Part shown: positions 26,509 through 35,624 of the stretch, piece by piece
Position numbering within the stretch: position 1 is the first letter of the stretch
Layout: every line of letters begins with the position of its first letter
Source: Staphylococcus sp.
Lineage (GTDB): Bacteria > Bacteroidota > Bacteroidia > Bacteroidales > Muribaculaceae
Direction: 5' to 3'
Length of the DNA stretch: 64,000 bases
NCBI GenBank assembly: GCA_023665865.1
Contig: JAMPDC010000001.1
Span: forward strand, 1,808,562-1,872,561
The notes under the pieces: generated by a model
Database searches by the model: none
The model's input: only the letters and a program-made list of their open reading frames with translations
What the model was told of the DNA's origin: nothing
Program-made: the position numbers and the translations under genes

Positions 26509-28443
26509 ATGAAAAAACAGTTGAAATATCTATTTTCGTTGTCGCTGAGCGCAGTGGTAATGCTTATGGGCACCACCTCATGTTCGCCTGACGATCACGA
26601 ACTTTCGGGCCCGGTAGTTTCGCCCGAAGAACTTGTCGAGGGTATCGCTTTCTCCGTGACTCCCGACGCCTCCGACCCCAACACCATCCATCTGAAATCT
26701 CTCGTCAAGGGTGCTACTCCCGTTTGGCAGACTCCCAACGGCATTTCGCAGAATCCGGAGCTTGATCTCCAGTTCCCCTTTGCCGGTGACTATGAGATGA
26801 CTTTCGGTGTGATGACTCAGGCTGGAACCGTCTGGGGCGAACCCTACACGATTTCCGTGACCTCAAACAACTTCGGTCTTCTTTCCGATGCTATCTGGAC
26901 CAATCTTGCCGGTGGTGTCGATGAGAATGGCCAGGGTAATCCCAAAAAGTGGGTGCCGTGCAACAATAACTACGGCATCGGCGGCTGCTCGTCTCCCGTC
27001 ATGTATATGAGCCCCGACGACTATCCCGAGCCCGTCTTCGGCTATGGTAACTGGATGCCTAACTGGGATCCCGGATTCCAGTCATGGCTTATCCCTGCCG
27101 ATGACCCCTACATGGATTCTTCGATGACCTTCTCGCTTGACCCCGTGAATGGTTGCGTGGTTGAGATCGTGCGCAACTCTGCCGCCGGAGCCGAGACAGT
27201 GAAGGGAAAGTTCAATCTCAACATCTCTGATCCCAAGCATCCGCTGATCACTTTCCTCAACGGTGCCTATTCGCTCCACAATGTCGCTATGGATGGAACT
27301 TGCTCCAACTACACCAACGACATCCGTATCATCGAATGTACTCCCTACCTCCTTCAGATCGCAACAATGCGTACCAATGACGAAGGTCCCTGGTGGCTCG
27401 TGTGGAACTTCATCTCTGAAGATCTCAAAAACGATCCCTCGATTCTTCCGTCAGATGGCCCGGAGCTCATCGAAGGTACTCCCGTAAAGGAACCCGAATA
27501 TACTGACCTCGCCACAGATCTCTTCACCATCTCAGGCGACAACGCATCGTATCTCGCTACCCAGACCACATTCCTTCTTGACGAAGAGACTCCCTACGAC
27601 CTCATGTGGTGGAACGAAGCCTCTGCAGCATGGGAATGGATCAACGGCTACGGCTCGACATGGGCTCCCGCCTATGAGGCAGCCGATGAGTTTGCCCTTA
27701 CCATCAACAAAAACGGCAAGGCTGAACTTGAGAACGCAGAAGGCGGTGCATCGACCACATTCACCATCGAGGGCAACAAGATTGTGTTTGCCGATGAAGT
27801 GACTCTTCTTACTTCCGGCAATGTAAGCATCAAGGGTAATGAATTCACCGTGATGAAATGTTCTGCTGACGACAATGAGGTTGTCTTCGGTATTCCTGTC
27901 GAGTACAATAACTCAGGTGTTGCCAGCAAGTATCTCTGCGCTAAGATGACCATCAAACCCATCTCCGGAGGTCAGACCGGCCCGACAGTCCTTAAGGTAA
28001 ACAATGATAACATTCCTGCCAATGACCTCTTCTATCTCAATGATGACAAGTATATCCGCGTCATGCTCTACAATCCCTGGGCCGGCAAGGATGACAGCGC
28101 GTTTGCCATCGATCCCACGATGCTCAAGCTGAAGAAGAATCAGACTCTCACCGTCAAGTTTACCATTAGCGGTATCGACTGGACTGCTACTCCCAAGGCT
28201 GTCATTTGTGCTCAGAATGCCAATACCTACGGTTGGGATGCCGCGGCTTACGCAGCCTCACCTTTCGTGAAGGATTTGAACACTTCAGGCGAGACAGAGC
28301 TGACTTTCACCAACGAGACCGGCTCGACCTACAACTTCTATGGCAACGATGCGATTGAAATTTCAATCAATCTTGATGGCACAGCCTCAAGCACCGATCT
28401 CACCAATGCGGTTGTCAATATCACATCTGTCACCATCGAGTAA
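26509..28443 (+). CDS. Surface glycan-binding-type lipoprotein (SGBP position)
   Basis: 644 residues. The lipobox GTTSC is followed by SPDDHE, an acidic surface-export-type sequence. A PKD/Ig-like N-terminal domain (about residues 45-125) leads into a Trp-rich beta domain ('WWLVWNFISEDLK', 'DLMWWNEASAAWEWINGYG'). The C-terminal module contains RVMLYNPWAG. No catalytic motif is seen. Its position right after SusD matches that of glycan-binding proteins in such loci. The C-terminal module is shared with the next gene. A 229-bp gap precedes it, with no clear promoter or terminator. Binding specificity is not readable from sequence. Confidence 0.85.
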   Translation: MKKQLKYLFSLSLSAVVMLMGTTSCSPDDHELSGPVVSPEELVEGIAFSVTPDASDPNTIHLKSLVKGATPVWQTPNGISQNPELDLQFPFAGDYEMTFGVMTQAGTVWGEPYTISVTSNNFGLLSDAIWTNLAGGVDENGQGNPKKWVPCNNNYGIGGCSSPVMYMSPDDYPEPVFGYGNWMPNWDPGFQSWLIPADDPYMDSSMTFSLDPVNGCVVEIVRNSAAGAETVKGKFNLNISDPKHPLITFLNGAYSLHNVAMDGTCSNYTNDIRIIECTPYLLQIATMRTNDEGPWWLVWNFISEDLKNDPSILPSDGPELIEGTPVKEPEYTDLATDLFTISGDNASYLATQTTFLLDEETPYDLMWWNEASAAWEWINGYGSTWAPAYEAADEFALTINKNGKAELENAEGGASTTFTIEGNKIVFADEVTLLTSGNVSIKGNEFTVMKCSADDNEVVFGIPVEYNNSGVASKYLCAKMTIKPISGGQTGPTVLKVNNDNIPANDLFYLNDDKYIRVMLYNPWAGKDDSAFAIDPTMLKLKKNQTLTVKFTISGIDWTATPKAVICAQNANTYGWDAAAYAASPFVKDLNTSGETELTFTNETGSTYNFYGNDAIEISINLDGTASSTDLTNAVVNITSVTIE

Positions 28444-28469
28444 TCACCACTCCAACCTTATCACAAAAA

Positions 28470-31040
28470 ATGAAGACAAAAATATTTTTATTCATGTCGT
28501 TGTTCATGGGGCTGATTCTCGCTTCGTGTAACGATGATGATGACTACACAATCAACACCACTCCGATCCTCACCGAGGACTCTGTAGTCACCGGTTCGGC
28601 CGACGTTACGGCTACCACCGCGACGCTCCACGGCACTGTCGATGGCATCCAGAATTCATCGTCTGCCTCCTATGCCATTGGCTTCCGCTACGGCTTCACT
28701 GAAAATGCTCTCACCGAGACCATCGCAGCTACTGTCGACGACAAAGTTATGACAGCTGAGCTTTCAGGTCTTACTGAAAACACAGTGGTCTACTATCAGG
28801 CTTACGTGACTCTCCAGGGCAAGGTGACCTTTGCCGGCGATGTCAAGAGCCTCATCACGACCAATACCCGAGTTGTCACTTCGGCTCCGACCGGTGTGAC
28901 TGCCAACGCCGCCACTATGGACGGTAGCGCTACCGGCGCCCCTGCCGATGCAACCTATGGTTTTGTTGTAGCCGCTACTCCCGAGGAGGAGGCTGTCCGC
29001 GCAGGTCTCATCATTGCTGCTGACGGAGGTCCCTCATTCTCGCTTGCCTTCTCAGGTCTCGCGCCCAACACCACCTACTATTATGCCGCATACGCTGATC
29101 TCGGCACCGGTGTAGTCTATGGCAACATTGAGTCGTTCACTACTTCAGGCGTGAAGGTTGACCTTGACAACGATCTCGTTGACCTCGGTCTTTCCGTCAA
29201 GTGGGCCCGCTTCAATGTCGGCGCTGAGAAGGAAAATGATTTTGGCGGACGCTTCGGTTATGGCGACAAAACCGGTGTCAGCAATTCTATCGACTTAGCC
29301 CAGTATGCGTCAGCTGACATCTATAAGACTGAAAACGACATCGCCAACAGCGCATGGAGCGGATCTGTGACTCTCCCGAGTGCTGCTGACTTCGAGGAGC
29401 TCTTCAACTCCTGTCAGAAAGAGTGGACTGAGGTCGACGGTGTTGCCGGCTATAAGCTGACAGGCCCCAACGGCAACTCAATCTTCCTTCCCGCCGCAGG
29501 TTCACGTACGATCAACGATGTTGATGGAGCAGGTGTCACCGGTCACTATGCCACCGGTTCGATCAACGGTTCAAACAGCCAGTTTGCAATCTCCTACCGT
29601 TTTGATGCCGCAGGCTCTTCACGTACAACTTCGCCCGTATATCAGGCACTTTCCGTACGTCCCGTTTCGACAGCCCGCAATGCTGTCTTCAACAAGGAAG
29701 ATCTCTTCAAGACTTGGGAAATCGACTACAATGCCGGTTCGAGCATCATGTTCAACGGTCCGGTATGGTTCTACGGCACAGCTGACTCATGGCGTACCGT
29801 CTCAAACAATGAGCCCGTCGTAGGCGACTCATGGTGTTGGGATGCCGATGCCTCAAACACCTGGGCGTTTGGCGACTGCACCGGTTACATGACCATCAAC
29901 CCCGACGGTACCATCATCGTCAAGAACCAGAACGGCGACGAGCAGAGCGGTACCTATACTATCGACGAGGCCAACAAGACTATCACTGCGACTGTCGACC
30001 TCCTCGCTCCCGACAACTTCGTCACTCCTATGGTTGAGAACCGCAAGACCAACATCAAGATTCTCTCCCTCACCGCCGATAAGCTCCAGATGGGCTACTA
30101 CCGCGACTCTGAGCCTGCAACACTCTCGGTCAACATGATTCCCAAGACCAAGAAGTATGGCTTCGCCGCCAATCTCCTCTGCGTGGGTGCCGACTGGAAC
30201 GGAACCTGGGGCAGCGAGGTCGCTCTTCTGATGCCCGGCGAGCTTGACGGTGTCCACACCTTCAGCTACGACGGCAGCTGCAACGGCGCCATGGTCTTCA
30301 ATTTTGACATCGCCGGTCTGCGTGCCGCTTATCCCAACGCTATCGTCTCTATCAAGGAGATCCGTTGCGATGGCAATGCTATCAAGTTTGACGCCAATAA
30401 GTTCTTCTATGGCGACATCGAGGAAAACGGCAATTTCCGTGTCGAACTCTTCAACATTTGGGGCAAGGGCTCAAACGGCGGTGTGGTTTCATCGCCCTTC
30501 AGCGCCACTACCGGTGACTCTGATCCCGCCTTCACCTTCGCTTCCAAGCTTGAGTTTGACTATGTGATCATTACCGAGCCTCACTTCACACCGACCTGGA
30601 TCAACATCAATCCCAACTGGGGCGGTGACTGGGCCTACACTCAAGGCGCTTCGTTCAACATCGTGGTTGACGAGAACAACAAGCTCGCTTTTGATTCACC
30701 CGCTTTCGACATCACTCTCAATGGTACTGATTTCGCAGCAGGTTCAATCATGACATTCGCTCAGGTCGACAATCTGTATGACTACTTCCCCCAGACACAT
30801 GCCACACTTGATGCCCTCTATCTCGACGGCAATTCCGTAGCCTTTGACGCAGCCATGGTGCCCGACACTTCTGACGGCGCCGCCTACCGTCTGGAACTCT
30901 GGAACATGTATGGCACCACTGCAAATGCAGGTTGTGCGTTTGGCACACCTGTCGACGGTGTCATCACAGGTCTTGGCTTCAGCCAGTCAATGCGCGCACA
31001 GTTCACCTTCCGCAGTCTGTTCAAGACAGTGGAATGGTGA
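28470..31040 (+). CDS. Modular surface lipoprotein with FN3-like, FISUMP-like and tandem C-terminal modules
   Basis: 856 residues. The lipobox LILASC is followed by NDDDDY, a strong surface-export-like acidic stretch. Two FN3-like domains (~40-230) precede a 'DLGLSVKWARFNVG' domain of the type common in Bacteroides lipoproteins. Next comes a beta domain with 'GYMTINPDGTIIVKNQNGDE', then two copies of a ~130-residue module marked by RVELFNIWGKG and RLELWNMYGTT. No enzyme motif is evident. It lies 26 nt after the previous gene, so they are co-transcribed. Likely a second glycan-binding protein; the ligand is unknown. Confidence 0.82.
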   Translation: MKTKIFLFMSLFMGLILASCNDDDDYTINTTPILTEDSVVTGSADVTATTATLHGTVDGIQNSSSASYAIGFRYGFTENALTETIAATVDDKVMTAELSGLTENTVVYYQAYVTLQGKVTFAGDVKSLITTNTRVVTSAPTGVTANAATMDGSATGAPADATYGFVVAATPEEEAVRAGLIIAADGGPSFSLAFSGLAPNTTYYYAAYADLGTGVVYGNIESFTTSGVKVDLDNDLVDLGLSVKWARFNVGAEKENDFGGRFGYGDKTGVSNSIDLAQYASADIYKTENDIANSAWSGSVTLPSAADFEELFNSCQKEWTEVDGVAGYKLTGPNGNSIFLPAAGSRTINDVDGAGVTGHYATGSINGSNSQFAISYRFDAAGSSRTTSPVYQALSVRPVSTARNAVFNKEDLFKTWEIDYNAGSSIMFNGPVWFYGTADSWRTVSNNEPVVGDSWCWDADASNTWAFGDCTGYMTINPDGTIIVKNQNGDEQSGTYTIDEANKTITATVDLLAPDNFVTPMVENRKTNIKILSLTADKLQMGYYRDSEPATLSVNMIPKTKKYGFAANLLCVGADWNGTWGSEVALLMPGELDGVHTFSYDGSCNGAMVFNFDIAGLRAAYPNAIVSIKEIRCDGNAIKFDANKFFYGDIEENGNFRVELFNIWGKGSNGGVVSSPFSATTGDSDPAFTFASKLEFDYVIITEPHFTPTWININPNWGGDWAYTQGASFNIVVDENNKLAFDSPAFDITLNGTDFAAGSIMTFAQVDNLYDYFPQTHATLDALYLDGNSVAFDAAMVPDTSDGAAYRLELWNMYGTTANAGCAFGTPVDGVITGLGFSQSMRAQFTFRSLFKTVEW

Positions 31041-31088
31041 TCAGGCTCCCTCTGAACAGTGATATAAATCCAATATGAATAAGAGAGT

Positions 31089-31135
31089 GGGGGGCAGCCG
31101 TGGCTACACAGACTGTCCCCCCTCCTTTATATTTT
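31089..31135 (+). terminator. Hairpin between lipoprotein and GH5 genes
   Basis: GGGGGGCAG (31089-31097) pairs with CTGTCCCCCC (31113-31122), with one bulged base, followed by TCCTTTATATTTT. It may be a partial terminator that lowers GH5 expression relative to susC/susD. Confidence 0.6.
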
Positions 31136-31158
31136 CCCTTCTTTTTCCTTAAAAATAA

Positions 31159-32910
31159 ATGAAAGCACTTAAAACACTTATTGCCTCAATGATGCTCTTT
31201 TGTGTCGGCGGAACCATAATTTCGTGTGACGACGACAAAGAGCCTTCAAAAGTTGAGTTTGTCACCGGTGATTTTGTAGTCAGCAAGACAGCCATTGCCC
31301 TTGCCGGAACTCAGGAGCAGACGCTGACCATCAAATCGCCTGTCGCCCCGACCGTGAAATCTGATGCAGAGTGGCTTCATGTCGGTCCGGTTGAGCGTGC
31401 GATGTCTTCAAAGATCTTTACATGTACTGTTTCGGCCGACGAGAACACGTCATACGATGTACGTTCGGCAACTCTTACCGTAACCGCCGGCAATGATACA
31501 AAGACTGTCAGCGTAGCGCAGTTTGGAGCCGAGACCGTCGATATCCTCTCGGCAGATCCTTCAGGAGAGCTTGATCCCTATGGCGGTACACTTAATGTGT
31601 CCTTTATCGCCACCGGCGAAGTCTCTGTAGAAAAACCGGCCTGGCTCGAGCTTTCGACCAGCCGCTCATTAATAGAAAATACCTATACATTTACATATAG
31701 CGCCAACGCGGGTGGCGAGGCCCGTGGTGGTGACATCGTCATTTCACTCGTTTCCGATCCGTCGATCTCGGCGATGGTTACCGTCAGCCAGGCCGCAGCC
31801 GATTTCTCGTCCAACATGAGCAGCACCGCAACCGAGCTCGCTGCAAGAATGTTTGCCGGAGTCAACATCGGTAACACCATGGAGCCGCCTAGCGGCGAAG
31901 GAACCTGGGGTGCTGCTAAAGTTACACCCGAATATGTCAAGGGCCTGAAGCGTCTTGGCTTTAACGCTGTCCGTATTCCCTGTGCATGGGACAGCCATGT
32001 CACAGATCCTGCCAACAACACCATTGACCCCGCATGGCTCGCTCGAGTGGATGAGGTTGTCGGCTATGTCGTGGCTGAGGATATGTATGCCATTGTCAAT
32101 ATCCATTGGGATGGCGGCTGGCTTGAGGAATCGTGTGTCAAAGGCTATGACGCAGCTGTCGACAAGAAGCAGCGTGACTATTGGACCCAGATTGCCTCCA
32201 AGCTCAACCACTATGACGAGCATCTGCTTTTCGCAGGCATGAATGAGCCCGGTCAGCAGGATCAGGGAGGTGTCAACAACTCTTCGATCGACGCGATGAC
32301 CACCTATCAGCAGACCTTTGTCGATGCAGTCCGTGCGACCGGCGGAAACAATGCCTCGCGTTGTCTCATCCATCAGACTCCCTACACAAATATTGACAAG
32401 GGTGTGTCGTCGGCCTACAAACTTCCCAAAGATGTGGTTGAAAACCGTATGCTCGTGGAGGTACACTTCTACGATCCTTCCGATTTCACTCTCATGAGCA
32501 AAGATGGCGAATGGGGTGCAGGTTCGAAGGTCAAGCTCTACTGGGGCGCTGACAACCATGTGGCCGGTTCAGACCGTAACTGCACCTGGGGTGAAGAATC
32601 TCATGTCGACGCTCAGTTCAAGAAGATGCAGGACACATTCGTCTCGAAGGGGATACCTGTGATTCTCGGTGAGTATGCCGTGACCACCTCACGCTCTGTG
32701 ACCGACTATCCCGATTTCAATGCCGACAAGTGGAAAGCAAGCCGTGCATGGTGGACTGAATATATCACACGTTCGGCCAAGAATCATGGCTGTGTGCCTT
32801 TCTATTGGGAGACCGGTGGCGATATCAACCGCACCAACGGCTCAGCGCTCAATCCATATCTGACCGATGCTCTCATGAAGGGAGCTGCTGACGGCAAGTA
32901 TCCTTTCTAA
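31159..32910 (+). CDS. GH5 endo-glucanase lipoprotein with two BACON domains, probable endo-xyloglucanase
   Basis: 583 residues. The lipobox TIISC is followed by DDDKE, consistent with cell-surface display. Two BACON-type Ig-like domains (~28-118 and ~120-215, each ending VTVSQ/VSVAQ-like) precede the GH5 barrel. The acid/base is Glu363 in AGMNEP and the nucleophile Glu505 in VILGEYAV. The 'GVNIGNTMEPPSGEG' start and the BACON domains resemble GH5 subfamily 4 enzymes that cut xyloglucan or mixed-linkage glucan. It is the only surface endo-enzyme here, so it should perform the first cut. The xyloglucan assignment rests on the locus context. Confidence 0.93.
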   Translation: MKALKTLIASMMLFCVGGTIISCDDDKEPSKVEFVTGDFVVSKTAIALAGTQEQTLTIKSPVAPTVKSDAEWLHVGPVERAMSSKIFTCTVSADENTSYDVRSATLTVTAGNDTKTVSVAQFGAETVDILSADPSGELDPYGGTLNVSFIATGEVSVEKPAWLELSTSRSLIENTYTFTYSANAGGEARGGDIVISLVSDPSISAMVTVSQAAADFSSNMSSTATELAARMFAGVNIGNTMEPPSGEGTWGAAKVTPEYVKGLKRLGFNAVRIPCAWDSHVTDPANNTIDPAWLARVDEVVGYVVAEDMYAIVNIHWDGGWLEESCVKGYDAAVDKKQRDYWTQIASKLNHYDEHLLFAGMNEPGQQDQGGVNNSSIDAMTTYQQTFVDAVRATGGNNASRCLIHQTPYTNIDKGVSSAYKLPKDVVENRMLVEVHFYDPSDFTLMSKDGEWGAGSKVKLYWGADNHVAGSDRNCTWGEESHVDAQFKKMQDTFVSKGIPVILGEYAVTTSRSVTDYPDFNADKWKASRAWWTEYITRSAKNHGCVPFYWETGGDINRTNGSALNPYLTDALMKGAADGKYPF

Positions 32911-32947
32911 ATAATTTAGACTAAGCAAATTTTCCCGTAAATACTTA

Positions 32948-32990
32948 CCGCCCCGTGCAAACAAATGTTTGTGCGGGGCGGTTTTATATT
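32948..32990 (+). terminator. Terminator of the susC-to-GH5 operon
   Basis: CCGCCCCG...CAAAC (32948-32962) pairs with GTTTG..CGGGGCGG (32967-32981) with a 2-bp internal mismatch, followed by TTTTATATT. It ends three bases before the ATG of the next gene. Confidence 0.85.
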
Positions 32991-32992
32991 AT

Positions 32993-33499
32993 ATGAAGCG
33001 TTCAACTTTCAATTTATGTTTCGCGGCAGTAGCCACCCTCGGTCTTCCGGTGATTCTTGCCGCATGCGGGACTCCGTCAGGTGGCGGGGAGGAGACGACA
33101 GGTGCTGTTGCCGCGACGGATACTGTGACTGCTGTGGAGCTTTCGCTCGAATTGCCCAATGTGCCGTTGACTATTTCCGCGCCGCATGAGAAAGCCGGTT
33201 TCATCGCTATCCATTTCTGGGACAATCTCGATTTCACCGATAGCTCCAAAGCTCTCAATGTCGACTTCATGGAGCAGAATTTTGTGGACTATCTCTCGAT
33301 TATGCCGGCAGTCATGGCGGCAGATCGTCTGAAAGCTTTCAGTACATTGATTGAGCAGGCGTCGGCTACTCCCGAAACCCGGGCTCTGATACTGGCTCTC
33401 GGCAAGAAATATCTCAATCATCCCGACTCGCCGATGCTCAACTCCGAGTATTATTCTGATTTCGTCAAGGTTGCCAATGCCGGGTCTCCGAATTCCTGA
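32993..33499 (+). CDS. Truncated DUF5106-like lipoprotein
   Basis: 168 residues from ATG 32993; an earlier in-frame TTG at 32969 lies inside the terminator. The signal ends at VILAAC with Cys at residue 20. The body ('FIAIHFWDNLDFTD', 'EQNFVDYLSIMPAV', then 'YLNHPDSPMLNSEYYSDFV') matches the N-terminal domain of Bacteroidetes DUF5106 lipoproteins. Those normally continue into a thioredoxin-like domain of another ~130 residues. Here the frame stops just after that point and overlaps the end of the converging HD gene by 49 bp. This suggests a shortened gene. Function unknown; possibly an envelope redox protein remnant. Confidence 0.7.
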   Translation: MKRSTFNLCFAAVATLGLPVILAACGTPSGGGEETTGAVAATDTVTAVELSLELPNVPLTISAPHEKAGFIAIHFWDNLDFTDSSKALNVDFMEQNFVDYLSIMPAVMAADRLKAFSTLIEQASATPETRALILALGKKYLNHPDSPMLNSEYYSDFVKVANAGSPNS

Positions 33500-34023
33500 A
33501 TGAGTTCCTGAAATCTCATTGCGCTCCCCTCGGAGATGCGTTCCATGGATTTTTTCACCTTGTCGAGCGGTTTGAGTTTCATGTCGCCGCTCTTTGAGTA
33601 GAACTTGTCGGCATAGCAGACGAGGCGCTCAAGTTTTGTCGCTGGCATATAGCTGACATTGGGATCGAGCGGCAGTCGCTGTTCATTGATCTCCTCGGCC
33701 GATATACCGGCGCCGGTGTGGCGTTCGGCAACTCGTGAGTCGCGCTCAGGCATGTTTTCATTGCGGAGCAAGGCCGCACCGAGCACACCATGACGGATGT
33801 ATGGTTCTTTGCCTGTGCAGCCGATACCGGGAGCGTCCGTAAGGAAAATGCCTATGTCATGGAGCATGGCTGCTTCCTCGACTTCGTCGGACGGAAGACC
33901 GAGATGCCGTGACCGGTTTATATTGAGAGCAAGGTCTGCTACAGAACGGCAGTGGCGCATATAAATATCCCGCAAGCGGCTGCCTGCGGGATAATATTTG
34001 TCAATAATGTCTTGATAAGTCAT
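33451..34023 (-). CDS. HD domain phosphohydrolase
   Basis: 190 residues, soluble, no signal peptide. HD-superfamily metal ligands are visible: an early His (YMRHCRSVADLA), the HD pair in AAMLHDIGIFL (~residues 52-62), and later His in 'YIRHGVLGAALL' and 'ERHTGAG'. Relatives hydrolyse phosphate esters of nucleotides or signalling nucleotides; the substrate here is unknown. It lies 20 nt downstream of ilvE on the same strand, likely one transcript. Its 3' end overlaps the truncated lipoprotein gene on the other strand. Confidence 0.88.
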   Translation of the reverse strand: MTYQDIIDKYYPAGSRLRDIYMRHCRSVADLALNINRSRHLGLPSDEVEEAAMLHDIGIFLTDAPGIGCTGKEPYIRHGVLGAALLRNENMPERDSRVAERHTGAGISAEEINEQRLPLDPNVSYMPATKLERLVCYADKFYSKSGDMKLKPLDKVKKSMERISEGSAMRFQELIQEFGDPALATLTKSE

Positions 34024-34043
34024 TTACATCTATATCGGGTATC

Positions 34044-35066
34044 TTATTCAACGATTGTACACCAACCATGCTTATCCTCGATCTCGCCGAGCTGGATGCC
34101 GCGAAGAGTGTGGTAGAGCTCGGTAGTGATGGGGCCCGGTTCGCCGTTTTTCGAAACGATATATTTCTCGCCGGTATCGAGGTCGTGGATCTCGCCGACG
34201 GGCGACGCTACGGCTGCTGTACCGACAGCTGCGGCCTCATCAATCTGTGCGAGTTCGTCGACTGTGATGTGTCGGCGTTCAACTTTCACACCCATATCTT
34301 CGGCGAGCTGCATGAGGCTCTTGTTGGTGATTGAGGGAAGGATTGAGTTTGAGGCGGGGGTGATGTAGACACCATTTTTGATTGCCATGAAGTTGGCGGG
34401 CCCACACTCGTCGAGATATTTCTTTTCTTTCGGGTCGAGGTAGAGTACGGCAGAGTAGCCGAGCTCATGGGCATGCTCGCCGGCGGTAAGCGATGCAGCG
34501 TAGTTGCCGCCCACTTTCCATAGACCGGTACCGTTGGGGGCCACACGGTCATACTGGCGCATGATGCAGATATTGGTGGGTTTGAATCCGGTCTTGAAGT
34601 AGGGGCCTACGGGGGTCACGAGGATCATGAACAGATATTCGGTAGCCGGTTTGACGCCTACTTGTGCGGAGATACCGAGTTCGAGCGGACGGATGTAGAG
34701 CGATGCGCCTGAGCCGTAGGGGGGTACGAAACGTTCGTTGAGTTTCACGACTTTGAGCACCATCTCCTTGAATTTTTCAAGGGGCAGAGGCTCCATGAGG
34801 ATTCCTTTGGCCGACTCCTGGATGCGGCGGGCGTTTTCTTCGAGACGGAACACTCTGACTTTGCCGTCTTTGCCACGGAAGGCTTTCAATCCTTCGAAAA
34901 TTTCCTGGCCATAGTGGAGACAGGTGGCGGCTATGTGGAGGTTGACTTCTTCGCTCTGCGACACTTCTATCTCGCCCCATTTCCCGTCGCGGAAATAGCA
35001 GCGTACGTTGTAATCTGTTGGGATATAACCGAATGAGAGGTTCCCCCAGTCCAATTCGTTGTTCAT
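34044..35066 (-). CDS. ilvE: Branched-chain amino acid aminotransferase
   Basis: 340 residues from the ATG at 35066. A longer frame begins with a TTG at 35096 that is actually part of the -7 promoter element. Class IV PLP enzyme: predicted Schiff-base Lys184 in LWKVGGNY, with 'CLHYGQEIFEGLKAFRG' and 'LDECGPANFMAI' as further markers. It catalyses the reversible transfer of amino groups between glutamate and the 2-oxo acids of Leu, Ile and Val in the cytoplasm. Length and motifs fit the eukaryote-like BCAT group common in Bacteroidetes. The HD gene follows after 20 nt. Confidence 0.95.
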   Translation of the reverse strand: MNNELDWGNLSFGYIPTDYNVRCYFRDGKWGEIEVSQSEEVNLHIAATCLHYGQEIFEGLKAFRGKDGKVRVFRLEENARRIQESAKGILMEPLPLEKFKEMVLKVVKLNERFVPPYGSGASLYIRPLELGISAQVGVKPATEYLFMILVTPVGPYFKTGFKPTNICIMRQYDRVAPNGTGLWKVGGNYAASLTAGEHAHELGYSAVLYLDPKEKKYLDECGPANFMAIKNGVYITPASNSILPSITNKSLMQLAEDMGVKVERRHITVDELAQIDEAAAVGTAAVASPVGEIHDLDTGEKYIVSKNGEPGPITTELYHTLRGIQLGEIEDKHGWCTIVE

Positions 35067-35093
35067 TTTAGAGTGCTGTTTGTTTGTTTTCTG

Positions 35094-35101
35094 CAAAATT
35101 A
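35094..35101 (-). promoter_or_regulatory. ilvE -7 element
   Basis: The minus strand reads TAATTTTG, 27 nt before the ATG at 35066. No exact TTTG lies at the expected spacing; the closest is about 24 bp upstream. Confidence 0.6.
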
Positions 35102-35210
35102 CGACAAAAAGTGCAAAATCCTAAGCAAAAACGAGGGAAAATTTAAAAATTATCACGGCAGAAATTCCGTGTAGAAAATATCTGTAATATCTGTGCTATG
35201 TGTTGTGACA

Positions 35211-35624
35211 TTATTTAAAATCAGATGACTCAAGGAGTCTGATTGCATCACGGATAACATCCAATAGAGGAGGAATATCATTTTTAACAGTTTCAAAAAC
35301 CACATCTGCATCAAGTTCGAAGTAACCGTGTGCGATATGATTGCGCATTCCCACTATTGCTCTCCATGGGACAGAGGGAAAATTTACTGACAAAAAATTA
35401 GGGATTATTCGATTGACTCGATTGATTCCTTCTCCGATAGCGGTAATAAGAGTGCAATCCGCAGCAAGTAACTGCATCCCGTATTGATTATTATAGAAAT
35501 TCTCGGATGAAACAATCTCCTTATTCCAATCTATCAGTCGGGATATTGTTTCCGCTACGCTGTCAAGTGTCATAACAGCTCTTGATAGATCTGAATCAGA
35601 ATATGGTGATGGCATCATTATCAA
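35211..35624 (-). CDS. hepT: HepT-like HEPN toxin
   Basis: 137 residues, all-helical. The HEPN catalytic pattern R-x4-H is present in MRNHIAHGYF, including the trailing Tyr that is the AMPylation target in characterised HepT toxins. It overlaps the 3' end of the nucleotidyltransferase gene by 29 bp, the standard MntA/HepT arrangement. In known systems HepT is an RNase toxin neutralised when MntA attaches AMP groups to the Tyr. Start could also be the Met at residues 3 or 4. Function is inferred from motif and pairing. Confidence 0.88.
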   Translation of the reverse strand: MIMMPSPYSDSDLSRAVMTLDSVAETISRLIDWNKEIVSSENFYNNQYGMQLLAADCTLITAIGEGINRVNRIIPNFLSVNFPSVPWRAIVGMRNHIAHGYFELDADVVFETVKNDIPPLLDVIRDAIRLLESSDFK

